A DNA stretch of 64,000 nt from Mitsuaria sp. GD03876 (GTDB lineage: Bacteria; Pseudomonadota; Gammaproteobacteria; Burkholderiales; Burkholderiaceae_C). This document shows positions 45,559 to 54,203 of the stretch, piece by piece. The position numbers and the translations under genes are program-made. The stretch is from contig NZ_JAOCCU010000003.1 of NCBI RefSeq assembly GCF_029840635.1, positions 124,001-188,000 of the forward strand, written 5' to 3'. Every line of letters begins with the position of its first letter. The stretch's first letter is position 1. Under the pieces are notes generated by a model, which saw only the letters and a list, made by a program, of their open reading frames with translations, was not told the DNA's origin and searched no databases.

Positions 45559-46781
45559 GCGCCTCCGCCACCTCTTCGGGCGCCTCCGACTACGCCGAGC
45601 CGGGCACCACGGCCTACCGCCGCATCGCGTTCGCGCTCTTCCTGGCGGGGTTCACGACCTTCTCGCTGCTGTACAGCGTGCAGCCGCTGCTGCCGCTGTT
45701 CGCGGCCGAGTTCAAGGTGGGCGCGGCGGCGAGCGCGCTGTCGCTGTCGCTGGCCACGGGCGCGCTGGCGTTCGCGATCCTGTGCGCGGGCGCGCTGTCG
45801 GAGAGCATGGACCGCAAGCGGCTGATGTTCGCGTCGATGGCGATGGCGGCGGTGCTGAACCTGATCGCGTCGGTGGTGCCGAGCTGGCACGCGATGCTGG
45901 TGGCGCGCGCGATCGAGGGGCTGGTGTTGGGCGGCGTGCCGGCGGTGGCGATGGCCTACCTGGCCGAGGAGATCCATCCGAAGGGCCTGGGCCGCGCGAT
46001 GGGGCAGTACGTCGGCGGGACGGCCTTTGGCGGGATGATGGGGCGGGTCGGCGTGAGCGTGCTGAGCGACGCCTTCGGCTGGCGGCCCGCGCTGTTCGTC
46101 GTCAGCGTGCTGGGGCTGCTGGCGGCGGTCGGGTTCTGGTGGTTGCTGCCGCCGTCGAAGCACTTCGTGCGTCGTACCGGCGTGAAGCTGTCGGAGCACG
46201 CGGCGGTGTGGCGGGGCCACCTGACGCACCCGATGCTGCCGCTGCTGTTCGCGATGGGCTTCCTGATGATGGGCATGTTCGTGGCGGTCTACAACTACGC
46301 CGGCTTCCGGCTGATGAAGCCGCCGTTCTCGCTGAGCCAGAGCGCGATCGGGTTGATCTTCTGCGCCTACCTGTTCGGGATCGCCGCGTCGGCGACGGCG
46401 GGTGGCTTGTCGGACCGTTTCGGGCGGGCGCCGGCGCTGCTGTCGGGCATCGCGCTGGCGACGGTGGGCGTGGGGCTGACGCTGCTGAGTTGGCTGCCGG
46501 CGGTGATCGTGGGGATCGTGCTGCTGACGATCGGCTTCTTCGTGGCGCACTCGGTGAGCAGCGCCTGGGTGGGCGCGCTCGGCGGGCGGAGCAAGGGCCA
46601 CGCGGCGTCGCTGTACCTGCTGGCGTACTACATCGGCTCGAGCACGCTCGGCGCGATGGGCGGCTGGTTCTGGGACCACAGCGGCTGGGGGGCGCTGGCG
46701 GGGTATGCGCTGGCTGTTCTGGCGGTGGCGGCGGTCGCGGCGTGGACGCTCCAGGCGCGTCAACGGACCCTCGCCGGTTGA
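45555..46781 (+). CDS. MFS transporter, probable multidrug or sugar efflux
   Basis: A 408-residue protein with twelve predicted helices in the major facilitator layout, and the loop motifs ESMDRKRLMFA (about 76-86) and GGLSDRFGRAPALL (about 278-291). It looks like the YnfM/arabinose-polymer efflux subfamily. The start is a TTG within TTGA, whose last three bases are the stop of the hydroxylase gene, a 4-base overlap that implies translational coupling. The first in-frame ATG is far downstream, inside helix 3. Substrate unknown. Confidence 0.88.
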   Translation: MSASATSSGASDYAEPGTTAYRRIAFALFLAGFTTFSLLYSVQPLLPLFAAEFKVGAAASALSLSLATGALAFAILCAGALSESMDRKRLMFASMAMAAVLNLIASVVPSWHAMLVARAIEGLVLGGVPAVAMAYLAEEIHPKGLGRAMGQYVGGTAFGGMMGRVGVSVLSDAFGWRPALFVVSVLGLLAAVGFWWLLPPSKHFVRRTGVKLSEHAAVWRGHLTHPMLPLLFAMGFLMMGMFVAVYNYAGFRLMKPPFSLSQSAIGLIFCAYLFGIAASATAGGLSDRFGRAPALLSGIALATVGVGLTLLSWLPAVIVGIVLLTIGFFVAHSVSSAWVGALGGRSKGHAASLYLLAYYIGSSTLGAMGGWFWDHSGWGALAGYALAVLAVAAVAAWTLQARQRTLAG

Positions 46782-46827
46782 AGCAGCTTTAGGTCATTTC
46801 CCCTCGATCGCGGATTCCAAGAATCCA

Positions 46828-46850
46828 GCCTCTCACGACCGTTGAGAGGC
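46828..46850 (+). promoter_or_regulatory. Hairpin covering the ribosome binding site of the Fic gene
   Basis: GCCTCTCA (46828-46835) and TGAGAGGC (46843-46850) form a perfect 8-bp stem with a 7-base loop. The right arm contains GAGAGG, the Shine-Dalgarno site of the ATG at 46854, so the folded mRNA would hide it. Confidence 0.6.
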
Positions 46851-46853
46851 CCC

Positions 46854-47765
46854 ATGCACCCCCACGCCGCCCTTGCCCGATCGACGCGGGCGATTCCTCG
46901 ATTCCCCGAGGAGGAACGTCACTTCTCCCAGCCCGCCCACGCGCGCCCCGCGGCGCCGTTCCGCGATGAGCTCCTCGATCCCGAGCCCGGCCTCGAGCCG
47001 ATGCGCGCGGCGCGATGCGCCTTCATCCAGGCGCGCGCCCGGCCGCTCGACCAGCATTTCCTCGCCGAGTTCCTCGTCGACTTCACCTGGGCGTCATCGC
47101 TGCTGGAAGGCAGCAGCTACTCGGCGGTCGACACCGCGACGCTGCTCGCCTGCGGGGAGCGCAATCCGTCCAAGCCGATGGACGAGGCGGTGCTCGCGCT
47201 CAACCACCGGCGGGCGGCGGAGCACCTCTGGGCGCACCCCGATCTCACGCCCGGCAACGTCTGCCGGATGCATGCGCTGCTCACCGACGACCACGGCCTC
47301 GCGGAAATCTGCGACTCCGACCACTTCCTGCCCGTCGAGCAACGCGGCAAGCCGCGGGAGTTCCAGGACATCCGCCTGCACCAGTCGGCCTACCTGCCGC
47401 CGTTCCGCCCCGGCACCGGCCATGCGACCTCGCTGCTGGAACGGGTCCTCGCCGTCGCCCGGACGCTGCATCCGGTGCAGGCGGCCTTCTACCTGCTCAC
47501 GCGGGTGGCCTACATCCAGTCCTTCGCCAACGGCAACAAGCGCACCGCCCGGATCGCCGCCAACCTGCCGCTGCTGCAGTCGGGATTGCTCCCGCTGTCC
47601 TATGTCGACGTCGACAAGGCCGATTACCTGCGGGGCATGGTCGCCTTCTATGAACTCGGCAGCACGCGGACCATCGAGCACGTGTTTCTCCGCACCTACG
47701 CGACATCGATCCGCACCGCCTTGGGGACCGGTGACGACACGTCCATCGACCTGACACGAGGCTGA
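46854..47765 (+). CDS. Fic family protein with altered active-site motif
   Basis: A 303-residue cytosolic protein with the Fic fold. The inhibitory helix motif (S/T)xxxE(G/N) is present N-terminal to the fold as SSLLEG (81-86), which makes it a class II protein. The active-site loop reads QSFANGNKRTAR (222-233), so the catalytic histidine of HxFx(D/E)GNGRxxR is glutamine, the acid at the fifth position is asparagine, and the GNKR end resembles Doc. Most Fic proteins move AMP to a protein hydroxyl. This one either has another activity or needs direct test. Class II autoinhibition is kept. The RBS is inside a hairpin. The gene stands alone, with no antitoxin. Confidence 0.88.
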   Translation: MHPHAALARSTRAIPRFPEEERHFSQPAHARPAAPFRDELLDPEPGLEPMRAARCAFIQARARPLDQHFLAEFLVDFTWASSLLEGSSYSAVDTATLLACGERNPSKPMDEAVLALNHRRAAEHLWAHPDLTPGNVCRMHALLTDDHGLAEICDSDHFLPVEQRGKPREFQDIRLHQSAYLPPFRPGTGHATSLLERVLAVARTLHPVQAAFYLLTRVAYIQSFANGNKRTARIAANLPLLQSGLLPLSYVDVDKADYLRGMVAFYELGSTRTIEHVFLRTYATSIRTALGTGDDTSIDLTRG

Positions 47766-47944
47766 ACACGCCGCTCGGGGTTTGCGAGTACGTAGTCGCA
47801 TGCGTGCAATTCGACACGCTTGATGCACCATCCCTCGCGAAGGCTGACGCCGGGCGTCGTGCTGTTTGTTGTTCGTTGTGCCCTGACGCTCTCGGGTTGG
47901 CGTTCCGCCCCCCCTCTAAGACCAGACCCCATTCGGAGACAAAC

Positions 47945-49177
47945 ATGAAGTTCAGCGCGCGTTGGATCACCGCTACCGCCCTGGCCGCCGCCAGCTTCGC
48001 CGCCCACGCGGCCGACCCCATCAAGATCGGCGTGTCGGGCCCGTTCACCGGCGGCTCGTCGTCGATGGGCGTCAGCATGCGCGACGGTGTGCGATTGGCA
48101 GCCCAGGAAATCAACAAGAACGGCGGGGTCTTGGGACGCCAGATCCAGCTGATCGAACGCGACGACGAAGCCAAGAACGAACGCGGCGTCCAGATCGCCC
48201 AGGAACTCATCAACCGCGAGAAGGTCGCCGCCACCGTCGGCTTCATCAACACCGGCGTCGCCCTCGCCGCCCAGCGCTTCTACCAGGACGCCAAGATCCC
48301 GGTCATGAACAACGTGGCCACCGGCTCCGTGATCACCCAGCAGTTCAAGGACCAGCCCGACAACTACGTCTTCCGCAACGCCGCCCACGACTCGATCCAG
48401 GCGCCGATGATCGTCGAGGAAGCCATCGCCCGCCGCGGCTTCAAGAAGGTCGCCATCCTCGCCGACTCCACCAACTACGGCCAGCTCGGCCGCGCCGACC
48501 TGGAGAAGGCCCTCGAGCTCAAGGGCATCAAGCCCGTCGCGGTCGAGAAGTTCAACATCAAGGACGTCGACATGACGGCCCAGCTGCTCAAGGCCAAGGA
48601 GGCCGGCGCCGAGGCCGTGCTCACCTACGGCATCGGCCCCGAGCTCGCCCAGATCGCCAACGGCATGACCAAGCTCGGCTGGAAGGTCCCGATGGTCGGC
48701 AGCTGGACGCTGTCCATGGCCAACTACATCGACAACGCCGGCCCCGGCGGCGAAGGCGCGCGCATGCCGCAGACCTTCATCCAGGAACCGACCACGCCCA
48801 AGCGGCAGTCCTTCATCGTCAACTACCTCAAGACGTTCAACCCGAAGAACAGCCGCATCGACTCGCCGGTCTCCGCCGCCCAGGGCTACGACTCGATCTA
48901 CCTGCTGGCCGCCGCCATCAAGCAGGCCGGCAGCACCGACGGCCCCAAGGTCAAGGCCGCGCTCGAGGACCTGAAGACCCCCGTCGAAGGCGTGGTGACG
49001 ACCTACAACAAGCCGTTCACCAAGGCCGACCACGAGGCCATCACCGCCAACATCCCGGTGTTCGGCGAGGTGAAGGGCCAGCGCGTCGTCTACGCCTACG
49101 AGGCCGACTTCAAGGCCGCCTCCGAGGTCAAGGTCAAGGACGTCAACGCCAAGGGCGCGATGCCCCAGAAGAAGTGA
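47945..49177 (+). CDS. livK: Branched-chain amino acid ABC transporter, substrate-binding protein
   Basis: A 410-residue periplasmic binding protein of the LivJ/LivK family. A signal peptide (about 1-22, ending SFAAHAA) is followed by two Rossmann-like lobes with DPIKIGVSGPFTGGSS, ELINREKVAATVGFINT and SAAQGYDSIYLLAAA. It captures a ligand for the permease encoded just downstream; the ligand may be leucine, isoleucine or valine, or another amino acid or urea. GGAG precedes the ATG. A terminator-like hairpin after the gene should make this protein more abundant than the permease. Confidence 0.93.
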   Translation: MKFSARWITATALAAASFAAHAADPIKIGVSGPFTGGSSSMGVSMRDGVRLAAQEINKNGGVLGRQIQLIERDDEAKNERGVQIAQELINREKVAATVGFINTGVALAAQRFYQDAKIPVMNNVATGSVITQQFKDQPDNYVFRNAAHDSIQAPMIVEEAIARRGFKKVAILADSTNYGQLGRADLEKALELKGIKPVAVEKFNIKDVDMTAQLLKAKEAGAEAVLTYGIGPELAQIANGMTKLGWKVPMVGSWTLSMANYIDNAGPGGEGARMPQTFIQEPTTPKRQSFIVNYLKTFNPKNSRIDSPVSAAQGYDSIYLLAAAIKQAGSTDGPKVKAALEDLKTPVEGVVTTYNKPFTKADHEAITANIPVFGEVKGQRVVYAYEADFKAASEVKVKDVNAKGAMPQKK

Positions 49178-49184
49178 CCCCAGG

Positions 49185-49210
49185 AACGGCCGCCTCGCGC
49201 GGCCGTTTTT
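49185..49210 (+). terminator. Terminator/attenuator between livK and livH
   Basis: AACGGCCGC and GCGGCCGTT pair perfectly around CTCGC and are followed by TTTTT (overlapping the stem end). It lies 8 bases past the binding-protein stop and upstream of livH, so it probably lets only part of the transcripts continue. Confidence 0.85.
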
Positions 49211-49265
49211 CCGTGCGCCGCCCCCGCGGCGGCGCCATCGTCCCCCCAGCAGTCCCGGACTCCGT

Positions 49266-50141
49266 ATGCAGATCCTGACCCAACTGGTGTTCAGCGGCAT
49301 CGCGCTCGGCATGATCTACGCGGTCATCGCCTTCGGCTACCAGCTGACCTTCTCGACCTCCGACACCCTGAACTTCGGCCAGGGCGACGCGCTGATGCTG
49401 GGCGCGCTCGTCGGGCTGACGCTCGTCGGCCACGGCGTCAACTACTGGCTGATGATCCCGATCGTGTGCCTGTTCGGCGCGCTGCAGGGCGCCTTCGTCG
49501 AGCGCATCGGCGTGCGCCCCGCCATCAAGATCAAGTCGGAGTTCGGCTGGATCATGTCCACCATCGCGCTGGGCATCATCTTCAAGAACGTGGCCGAGAA
49601 CGTCTGGGGCCGCGACGACCTGAAGTTCCCCTCGCCGCTGCCCGAGGCGCCGATCAAGTTCCTCGGCGCCAACGTGCTGCCGATGGAGATCCTGGTCGTC
49701 GGCGGCGCGCTGGCGATGATGCTGGCCGTGGAGCTGTTCAACCGGCGCTCGATCTACGGCCGCGCCGTCGTGGCGACCTTCAACGACCGCGACGCCGCCA
49801 AGCTCATGGGCATCAACACCGGGCTGGTGATCACCTTCTCCTACGCGCTGTCGTCGCTGACGGCGGCCTTCGCTGGCGTGCTGATCGCGCCGCTGACGCT
49901 GACCGGCGCCACGATGGGCGCCGTCCTGGGCCTGAAGGCCTTCGCCGTGGCGATCATCGGCGGCCTGACCTCGGGCCTCGGGATCATCGTCGGCGGGATC
50001 ATCCTGGGCATCGCCGAGACCACCACCGGCTTCTACCTGTCCACCGGCTACAAGGACGTGCCGGGCCTGGTGCTGCTGCTGATCGTGCTGGCGCTCAAGC
50101 CGGCCGGCCTGTTCGGCAAGACCGCGATCAAGAAGGTGTGA
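49266..50141 (+). CDS. livH: Branched-chain amino acid ABC transporter permease LivH
   Basis: A 291-residue inner-membrane permease with about eight hydrophobic segments. TSDTLNFGQGDALMLGA (about 31-47) and GLKAFAVAIIGGLTSGLGIIVGG (near 220) are family hallmarks; the latter holds the loop that contacts the ATPase. It forms the channel with the LivM part of the next protein. The next gene begins 4 bases after its stop. Normal length. Confidence 0.94.
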   Translation: MQILTQLVFSGIALGMIYAVIAFGYQLTFSTSDTLNFGQGDALMLGALVGLTLVGHGVNYWLMIPIVCLFGALQGAFVERIGVRPAIKIKSEFGWIMSTIALGIIFKNVAENVWGRDDLKFPSPLPEAPIKFLGANVLPMEILVVGGALAMMLAVELFNRRSIYGRAVVATFNDRDAAKLMGINTGLVITFSYALSSLTAAFAGVLIAPLTLTGATMGAVLGLKAFAVAIIGGLTSGLGIIVGGIILGIAETTTGFYLSTGYKDVPGLVLLLIVLALKPAGLFGKTAIKKV

Positions 50142-50145
50142 CGTC

Positions 50146-52152
50146 ATGAGCCCCACGTCCTCCTCTTCGTCCACCTCGTCCTCCGCCTCCACGCCGGGCG
50201 GCACCGCCGCGCCCCGCGCCCGGCTCGATCCGAAGAAGCTCGTCGCCGGCGCGGTCGCGATCGTCGCGCTGTTCGCGTTCCCGCTGGTGTCCGGCAACCC
50301 GTACTACATCCACCTGGTCGAGACGATCATGATCTACGCGATCGTGCTGTTCGGCCTGGACATCGTGGTCGGCTACACCGGGCAGGTGTCGCTGGGCCAT
50401 GCTGGGCTGTTCGGCATCGGCGCCTACACGGCCGGCGTGCTGATCACCAAGTTCGGCCTGTGGGTGCTGCTGACGCTGCCGCTGGCGGTGGGCATCACCG
50501 CCGCGTTCGGCGCGCTGCTGGCGCTGCCGGCGCTGCGCGTCACGGGGCCCTACCTGGCGATGGTGACGCTGGCGTTCGGCACCATCATCCAGATCCTGAT
50601 CAACGAGATGGATTTCCTGACCAACGGGCCGATGGGCATCACCCTCACCAAGCCCAAGCTGCTCGGCCACCAGCTCGACGAGACGGAGTTCTACTGGCTG
50701 GTGGCGGTGCTGCTGATCGCGTCGCTGGTGTTCGTGCACCGCGTGCTGCGCTCGCACCTCGGCCGCGCATTCGAGGCGCTGCGCGGCAGCCCGGTGGCGT
50801 CGGACTGCATGGGCGTCTCGGTCTACCGCTACAAGGTCTACGCCTTCGTGATCAGCGCCGGCCTGGCCGGGCTGGCCGGCGCGCTGTACGCCTATTCCGA
50901 GCAGTACATCTCGCCCAACACCTACAACTTCGAGCTGACGGTGCTGTTCCTGCTGGCCATCATCATGGGCGGCCGCAAGACCCGCACCGGCGCGCTGCTG
51001 GGCGCCGCGATCATCGTGGTGCTGCCCAAGCTGCTCGACGACCTGGAGCTGTTCCGCTACGTGTCGGTGATCTTCGCGATCCTGGTGGTGGCGGTGACGG
51101 TGGTGGCGCTGCGCCGCGGCAAGGTGGGCGCGACGCAGGCGGCGATCCCGGTCGTCGGCAGCATCGCGCTGGCGGGGCTGTCCTTCGTGCTGGAGACGAT
51201 GACCGACTGGCGGCTGTCGATCTTCGGCCTGATCACGCTGTTCGTCGTGTACTACCTGCAGGACGGCATCGTCGGTTTCGTGCGCAACGCGCTGCAGATC
51301 AAGGCCCGGCCGGTGGGCGAGGGCGGCCCGGTCGGCGAGAAGCCGGCCGACGCGATCTCGCAGGCGGGCGCGGCCGGCGGCGCGGGCGAGGTCGTCATCG
51401 ACGCGCGCGGCGTGCTGATGCAGTTCGGCGGCCTGAAGGCGCTCAACAACGTCGACCTGCAGGTGCGGCGCGGCACGATCCACGGCCTGATCGGGCCGAA
51501 CGGCTCGGGCAAGAGCACGATGATGAACGTGCTCACCGGCATCTACGTGCCGACCGCGGGCGAGCTCAAGTTCGGCGATCGCTCGCTGGTGGGGCGGACC
51601 TCGGCGGACATCGCGCTGTCGGGCATCGCGCGGACCTTCCAGAACGTGCAGCTGTTCGGCGAGATGAGCGCGCTGCACAACGTGATGGTGGCGCTGCACC
51701 ACAGCTTCGGCGCCAACCTGCTGCAGGTGGCGCTGCACTCGCCGCGCTACAACGCCGAGGACGCGCTGGCCCGCGCGCGGGCCCTGAGCCTGCTGGAGTT
51801 CGTCGGCCTGGCCGACCTGGCCTTCGAGGAAGCGCGCAACCTGCCCTACGGCAAGCAGCGGCTGCTGGAGATCGCGCGGGCGCTGGCGCTGGACCCGAAG
51901 CTGCTGCTGCTGGACGAGCCGGCGGCGGGGCTGACCGCGCCCGACATCAAGGAGCTGATGCGCATCATCGGCAAGATCCGCGACCACGGCATCACGGTGA
52001 TCCTGATCGAGCACCACATGGACGTGGTGATGGGCATCTGCGACACGGTGTCGGTGCTGGACTTCGGCCAGAAGATCGCCGAGGGCCGGCCGGCCCAGGT
52101 GCAGGCCGACCCCAAGGTGATCGAGGCCTACCTCGGCGGCCAGGCGGCCTGA
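50146..52152 (+). CDS. Fused LivM permease - LivG ATPase of branched-chain amino acid transporter
   Basis: A 668-residue fusion. A Ser/Thr-rich leader (1-20) precedes a LivM-type permease (about 30-385) with VGYTGQVSLGHAGLFGIGAY and GLAGLAGALYAYSEQY. A linker of about 35 residues, rich in Gly/Ala, joins it to a LivG ATPase (about 420-668): Walker A GPNGSGKST near 448, the degenerate ABC signature YGKQRLLEIARAL, Walker B LLLLDEPAAGL and the switch His in LIEHHMD. Fusions of this kind are known in Burkholderiales. It couples ATP hydrolysis to uptake with LivF as the second ATPase. Confidence 0.94.
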   Translation: MSPTSSSSSTSSSASTPGGTAAPRARLDPKKLVAGAVAIVALFAFPLVSGNPYYIHLVETIMIYAIVLFGLDIVVGYTGQVSLGHAGLFGIGAYTAGVLITKFGLWVLLTLPLAVGITAAFGALLALPALRVTGPYLAMVTLAFGTIIQILINEMDFLTNGPMGITLTKPKLLGHQLDETEFYWLVAVLLIASLVFVHRVLRSHLGRAFEALRGSPVASDCMGVSVYRYKVYAFVISAGLAGLAGALYAYSEQYISPNTYNFELTVLFLLAIIMGGRKTRTGALLGAAIIVVLPKLLDDLELFRYVSVIFAILVVAVTVVALRRGKVGATQAAIPVVGSIALAGLSFVLETMTDWRLSIFGLITLFVVYYLQDGIVGFVRNALQIKARPVGEGGPVGEKPADAISQAGAAGGAGEVVIDARGVLMQFGGLKALNNVDLQVRRGTIHGLIGPNGSGKSTMMNVLTGIYVPTAGELKFGDRSLVGRTSADIALSGIARTFQNVQLFGEMSALHNVMVALHHSFGANLLQVALHSPRYNAEDALARARALSLLEFVGLADLAFEEARNLPYGKQRLLEIARALALDPKLLLLDEPAAGLTAPDIKELMRIIGKIRDHGITVILIEHHMDVVMGICDTVSVLDFGQKIAEGRPAQVQADPKVIEAYLGGQAA

Positions 52153-52170
52153 GCGCGGAGCGGAACTGAC

Positions 52171-52893
52171 ATGCTGAAGATCGATCAACTGCATGCCGGC
52201 TACGGCAAGGTCGAGGTGCTGCACGGCATCACGGTGGAGGTGCCCAAGGGGCGGGTGGTGACGCTGATCGGCTCCAACGGGGCCGGCAAGACGACGACGA
52301 TGCGCGCGGTCAGCGGGATGATCGCGCCGAGCTCGGGCCAGATCACGCTCAACGGCAGGCGCATCGACGGGCTGGAGTCGTACCACATCGCCCGGCTGGG
52401 GCTGGCGCATTCGCCGGAGGGCCGGCGGGTGTTCGCGACGATGAGCGTCACCGACAACCTGCGGCTGGGGGCGTTCCCGCGCTACACCGGCGCGCGGCCC
52501 AAGGGCGACGTCGACGCGGACCTGGAGAAGGCGATGGAGCTGTTCCCGCGCCTGAAGGAGCGGCGCCAGCAGCTGGCCGGCACCCTGTCCGGCGGCGAGC
52601 AGCAGATGCTGGCGATGGCGCGGGCGACGATGCTGAATCCGGAGGTGGTGCTGCTGGACGAGCCGTCGATGGGGCTGGCGCCGATCCTGGTGGACGAGGT
52701 GTTCCGCATCATCGAGCGGCTCAAGGGGCAGGGCGTGACGATGCTGCTGGTGGAACAGTTCGCCGCGGCGGCGCTGGCGGTGGCGGACTACGGCTACGTG
52801 CTGGAGAACGGCCGCATCTCGCTGCACGGTCCGGCGGAGAAGCTGCGCACCGATCCGGCGGTGAAGGCGGCGTACCTGGGCGGCGGGCACTGA
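52171..52893 (+). CDS. livF: Branched-chain amino acid ABC transporter ATP-binding protein LivF
   Basis: A 240-residue ATPase. Walker A GSNGAGKTT, signature LSGGEQQMLAMARA, Walker B VVLLDEPSMGLAP and a histidine-lacking switch (LLVEQFAAAALA) are present; the last is normal for LivF. It pairs with the LivG half of the previous protein on the cytoplasmic side of the permease. The gene starts 18 bases after the fusion gene and ends the operon. No anomalies. Confidence 0.95.
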   Translation: MLKIDQLHAGYGKVEVLHGITVEVPKGRVVTLIGSNGAGKTTTMRAVSGMIAPSSGQITLNGRRIDGLESYHIARLGLAHSPEGRRVFATMSVTDNLRLGAFPRYTGARPKGDVDADLEKAMELFPRLKERRQQLAGTLSGGEQQMLAMARATMLNPEVVLLDEPSMGLAPILVDEVFRIIERLKGQGVTMLLVEQFAAAALAVADYGYVLENGRISLHGPAEKLRTDPAVKAAYLGGGH

Positions 52894-53073
52894 CGCCGGG
52901 GCCCTGGGTGGCCGCCTGACAAACGCGACGACTTCGATCGGGCATCCAGCGGCTCCAAGCAGTTGGAATCGCGGCGATGTCCATCGCGAACGCGCAGGTG
53001 CGTCGCACCGGCGTGCTGCCTAGAGTGACTGCCTCGCCCCGCTCCGGGGCTTCTCCTCCAGCGAGGTGCAGTC

Positions 53074-54141
53074 ATGACGAACGCTCCCCGACGCGAGCCC
53101 GATCGACCGCCGGTCGAGGCGTGGCAGGCGCAGGGCCTCTATCCGTTCTCCCGCGATCCGGAGACCTCGATCGAGGTGCTGGAGCGCCAGCTGTTCGATC
53201 AGGTGGCCTGGCACCTGTCGCGCTTCCATCCGGTGTTCCGCTCCCTGGCGCCCGAGGCGGTCGCCTTCCAGTTCCGGCTGCTGAGGCAGGCCGTGGAGTG
53301 CGGTCCCGAGGAACTGCAGACGCTGCTGACCGAGGTGCTGGACCTGCCGGCCGAGGACCGCCAGGTGATGGCCGAGTTGCTGAAGGACGTCTCGTTGTCC
53401 TCGGTCATCCGCGAGGCCCACGTGGTGACGGAGCGCCTGCTGCTGCTCGATGGCCTGGAGTCGATCGTGTTCGAGAAGGACCTGCAGCCGCATGTCAGGG
53501 AGCGCGGCGAACTGCACCGGATCGTCGCCCGCAATCCATGGCTCTTCGGGGAGCGATTCGCGCTGTCGGTGGACAACCGGTCCCTCACCGAAGTGCTGCG
53601 CAAGCACCGCGAACGGCTGGGAGACGACGTCCTCATCGATGAGCCCCCCGACGGGACGGCGCAGAAGCGCGCGTTCATCGACCTCATGTTCTCCCGCGCG
53701 ACGCGCCGCCATCAGCCGTCGACCCTGGAGCACCTCGTCGTGGAACTGAAGGCGCCTCGCGTCCAGATCGGGCAGAAGGAGATCAGCCAGATCTGCGACT
53801 ACGCCTCGCGCGTGGCCCGTGACGAACGCTTCCGTGCCGTGGACGCGAGGTGGTCGTTCTGGCTGGTCGGCCGGGACATCGAGGAGGGCGTGCTCGATGC
53901 GACCGAGCGCCGGAACCAGCTCGCGCTGCCCTTGGCGTTCAACCACGCGGTGCGCGTCGTGACCTGGGCGCAGGTCATCGACGAGAACCGCGCCCGGCTC
54001 CAGTTCCTGCAGGAGAGCCTGGACTACAAGGCCAGCCGGCAGGCCGGGCTGAAGCACCTGCAGCGGCGCTATCCCGACTGCCTCGGCGAGGTGGTGCAGC
54101 GCGCGCGCGAGCCGCGGACGGCCTATGCGCGCGCCGGGTGA
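53074..54141 (+). CDS. PD-(D/E)xK nuclease-like protein, resembling the C-terminal half of a larger ATPase-nuclease
   Basis: A 355-residue cytosolic protein. A helical first half (QLFDQVAWHLSRFHPVF, AFQFRLLRQAVE) leads to RGELHRIVARNPWLFGERF (144-162), then FIDLMF with Asp203 and EHLVVELKAP with Glu224 and Lys226, the D...ExK spacing of restriction-type nucleases. From memory, the whole protein looks like the back half of long GHKL/HSP90-like ATP-binding proteins with a Shedu/DUF4263-like nuclease end. The ATPase half is absent here and the 180 bases upstream hold nothing like it. It is either a separate subunit version or a truncated defence gene. The ATG at 53074 lies 10 bases after GAGGTG. 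Confidence 0.65.
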   Translation: MTNAPRREPDRPPVEAWQAQGLYPFSRDPETSIEVLERQLFDQVAWHLSRFHPVFRSLAPEAVAFQFRLLRQAVECGPEELQTLLTEVLDLPAEDRQVMAELLKDVSLSSVIREAHVVTERLLLLDGLESIVFEKDLQPHVRERGELHRIVARNPWLFGERFALSVDNRSLTEVLRKHRERLGDDVLIDEPPDGTAQKRAFIDLMFSRATRRHQPSTLEHLVVELKAPRVQIGQKEISQICDYASRVARDERFRAVDARWSFWLVGRDIEEGVLDATERRNQLALPLAFNHAVRVVTWAQVIDENRARLQFLQESLDYKASRQAGLKHLQRRYPDCLGEVVQRAREPRTAYARAG

Positions 54142-54203
54142 CCGCGGGCGAGGCGGCGTCGTCCCCGTCGCGGCGGTGGCCGCCGCCGCGGTCGCCCGAC
54201 GCC

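Noticed and set aside
50128-52890. A minus-strand open frame of 920 codons opposite the liv genes
   Set aside because: Composed of Arg/His/Gln/Asp runs without motifs; the plus strand encodes intact Liv proteins.
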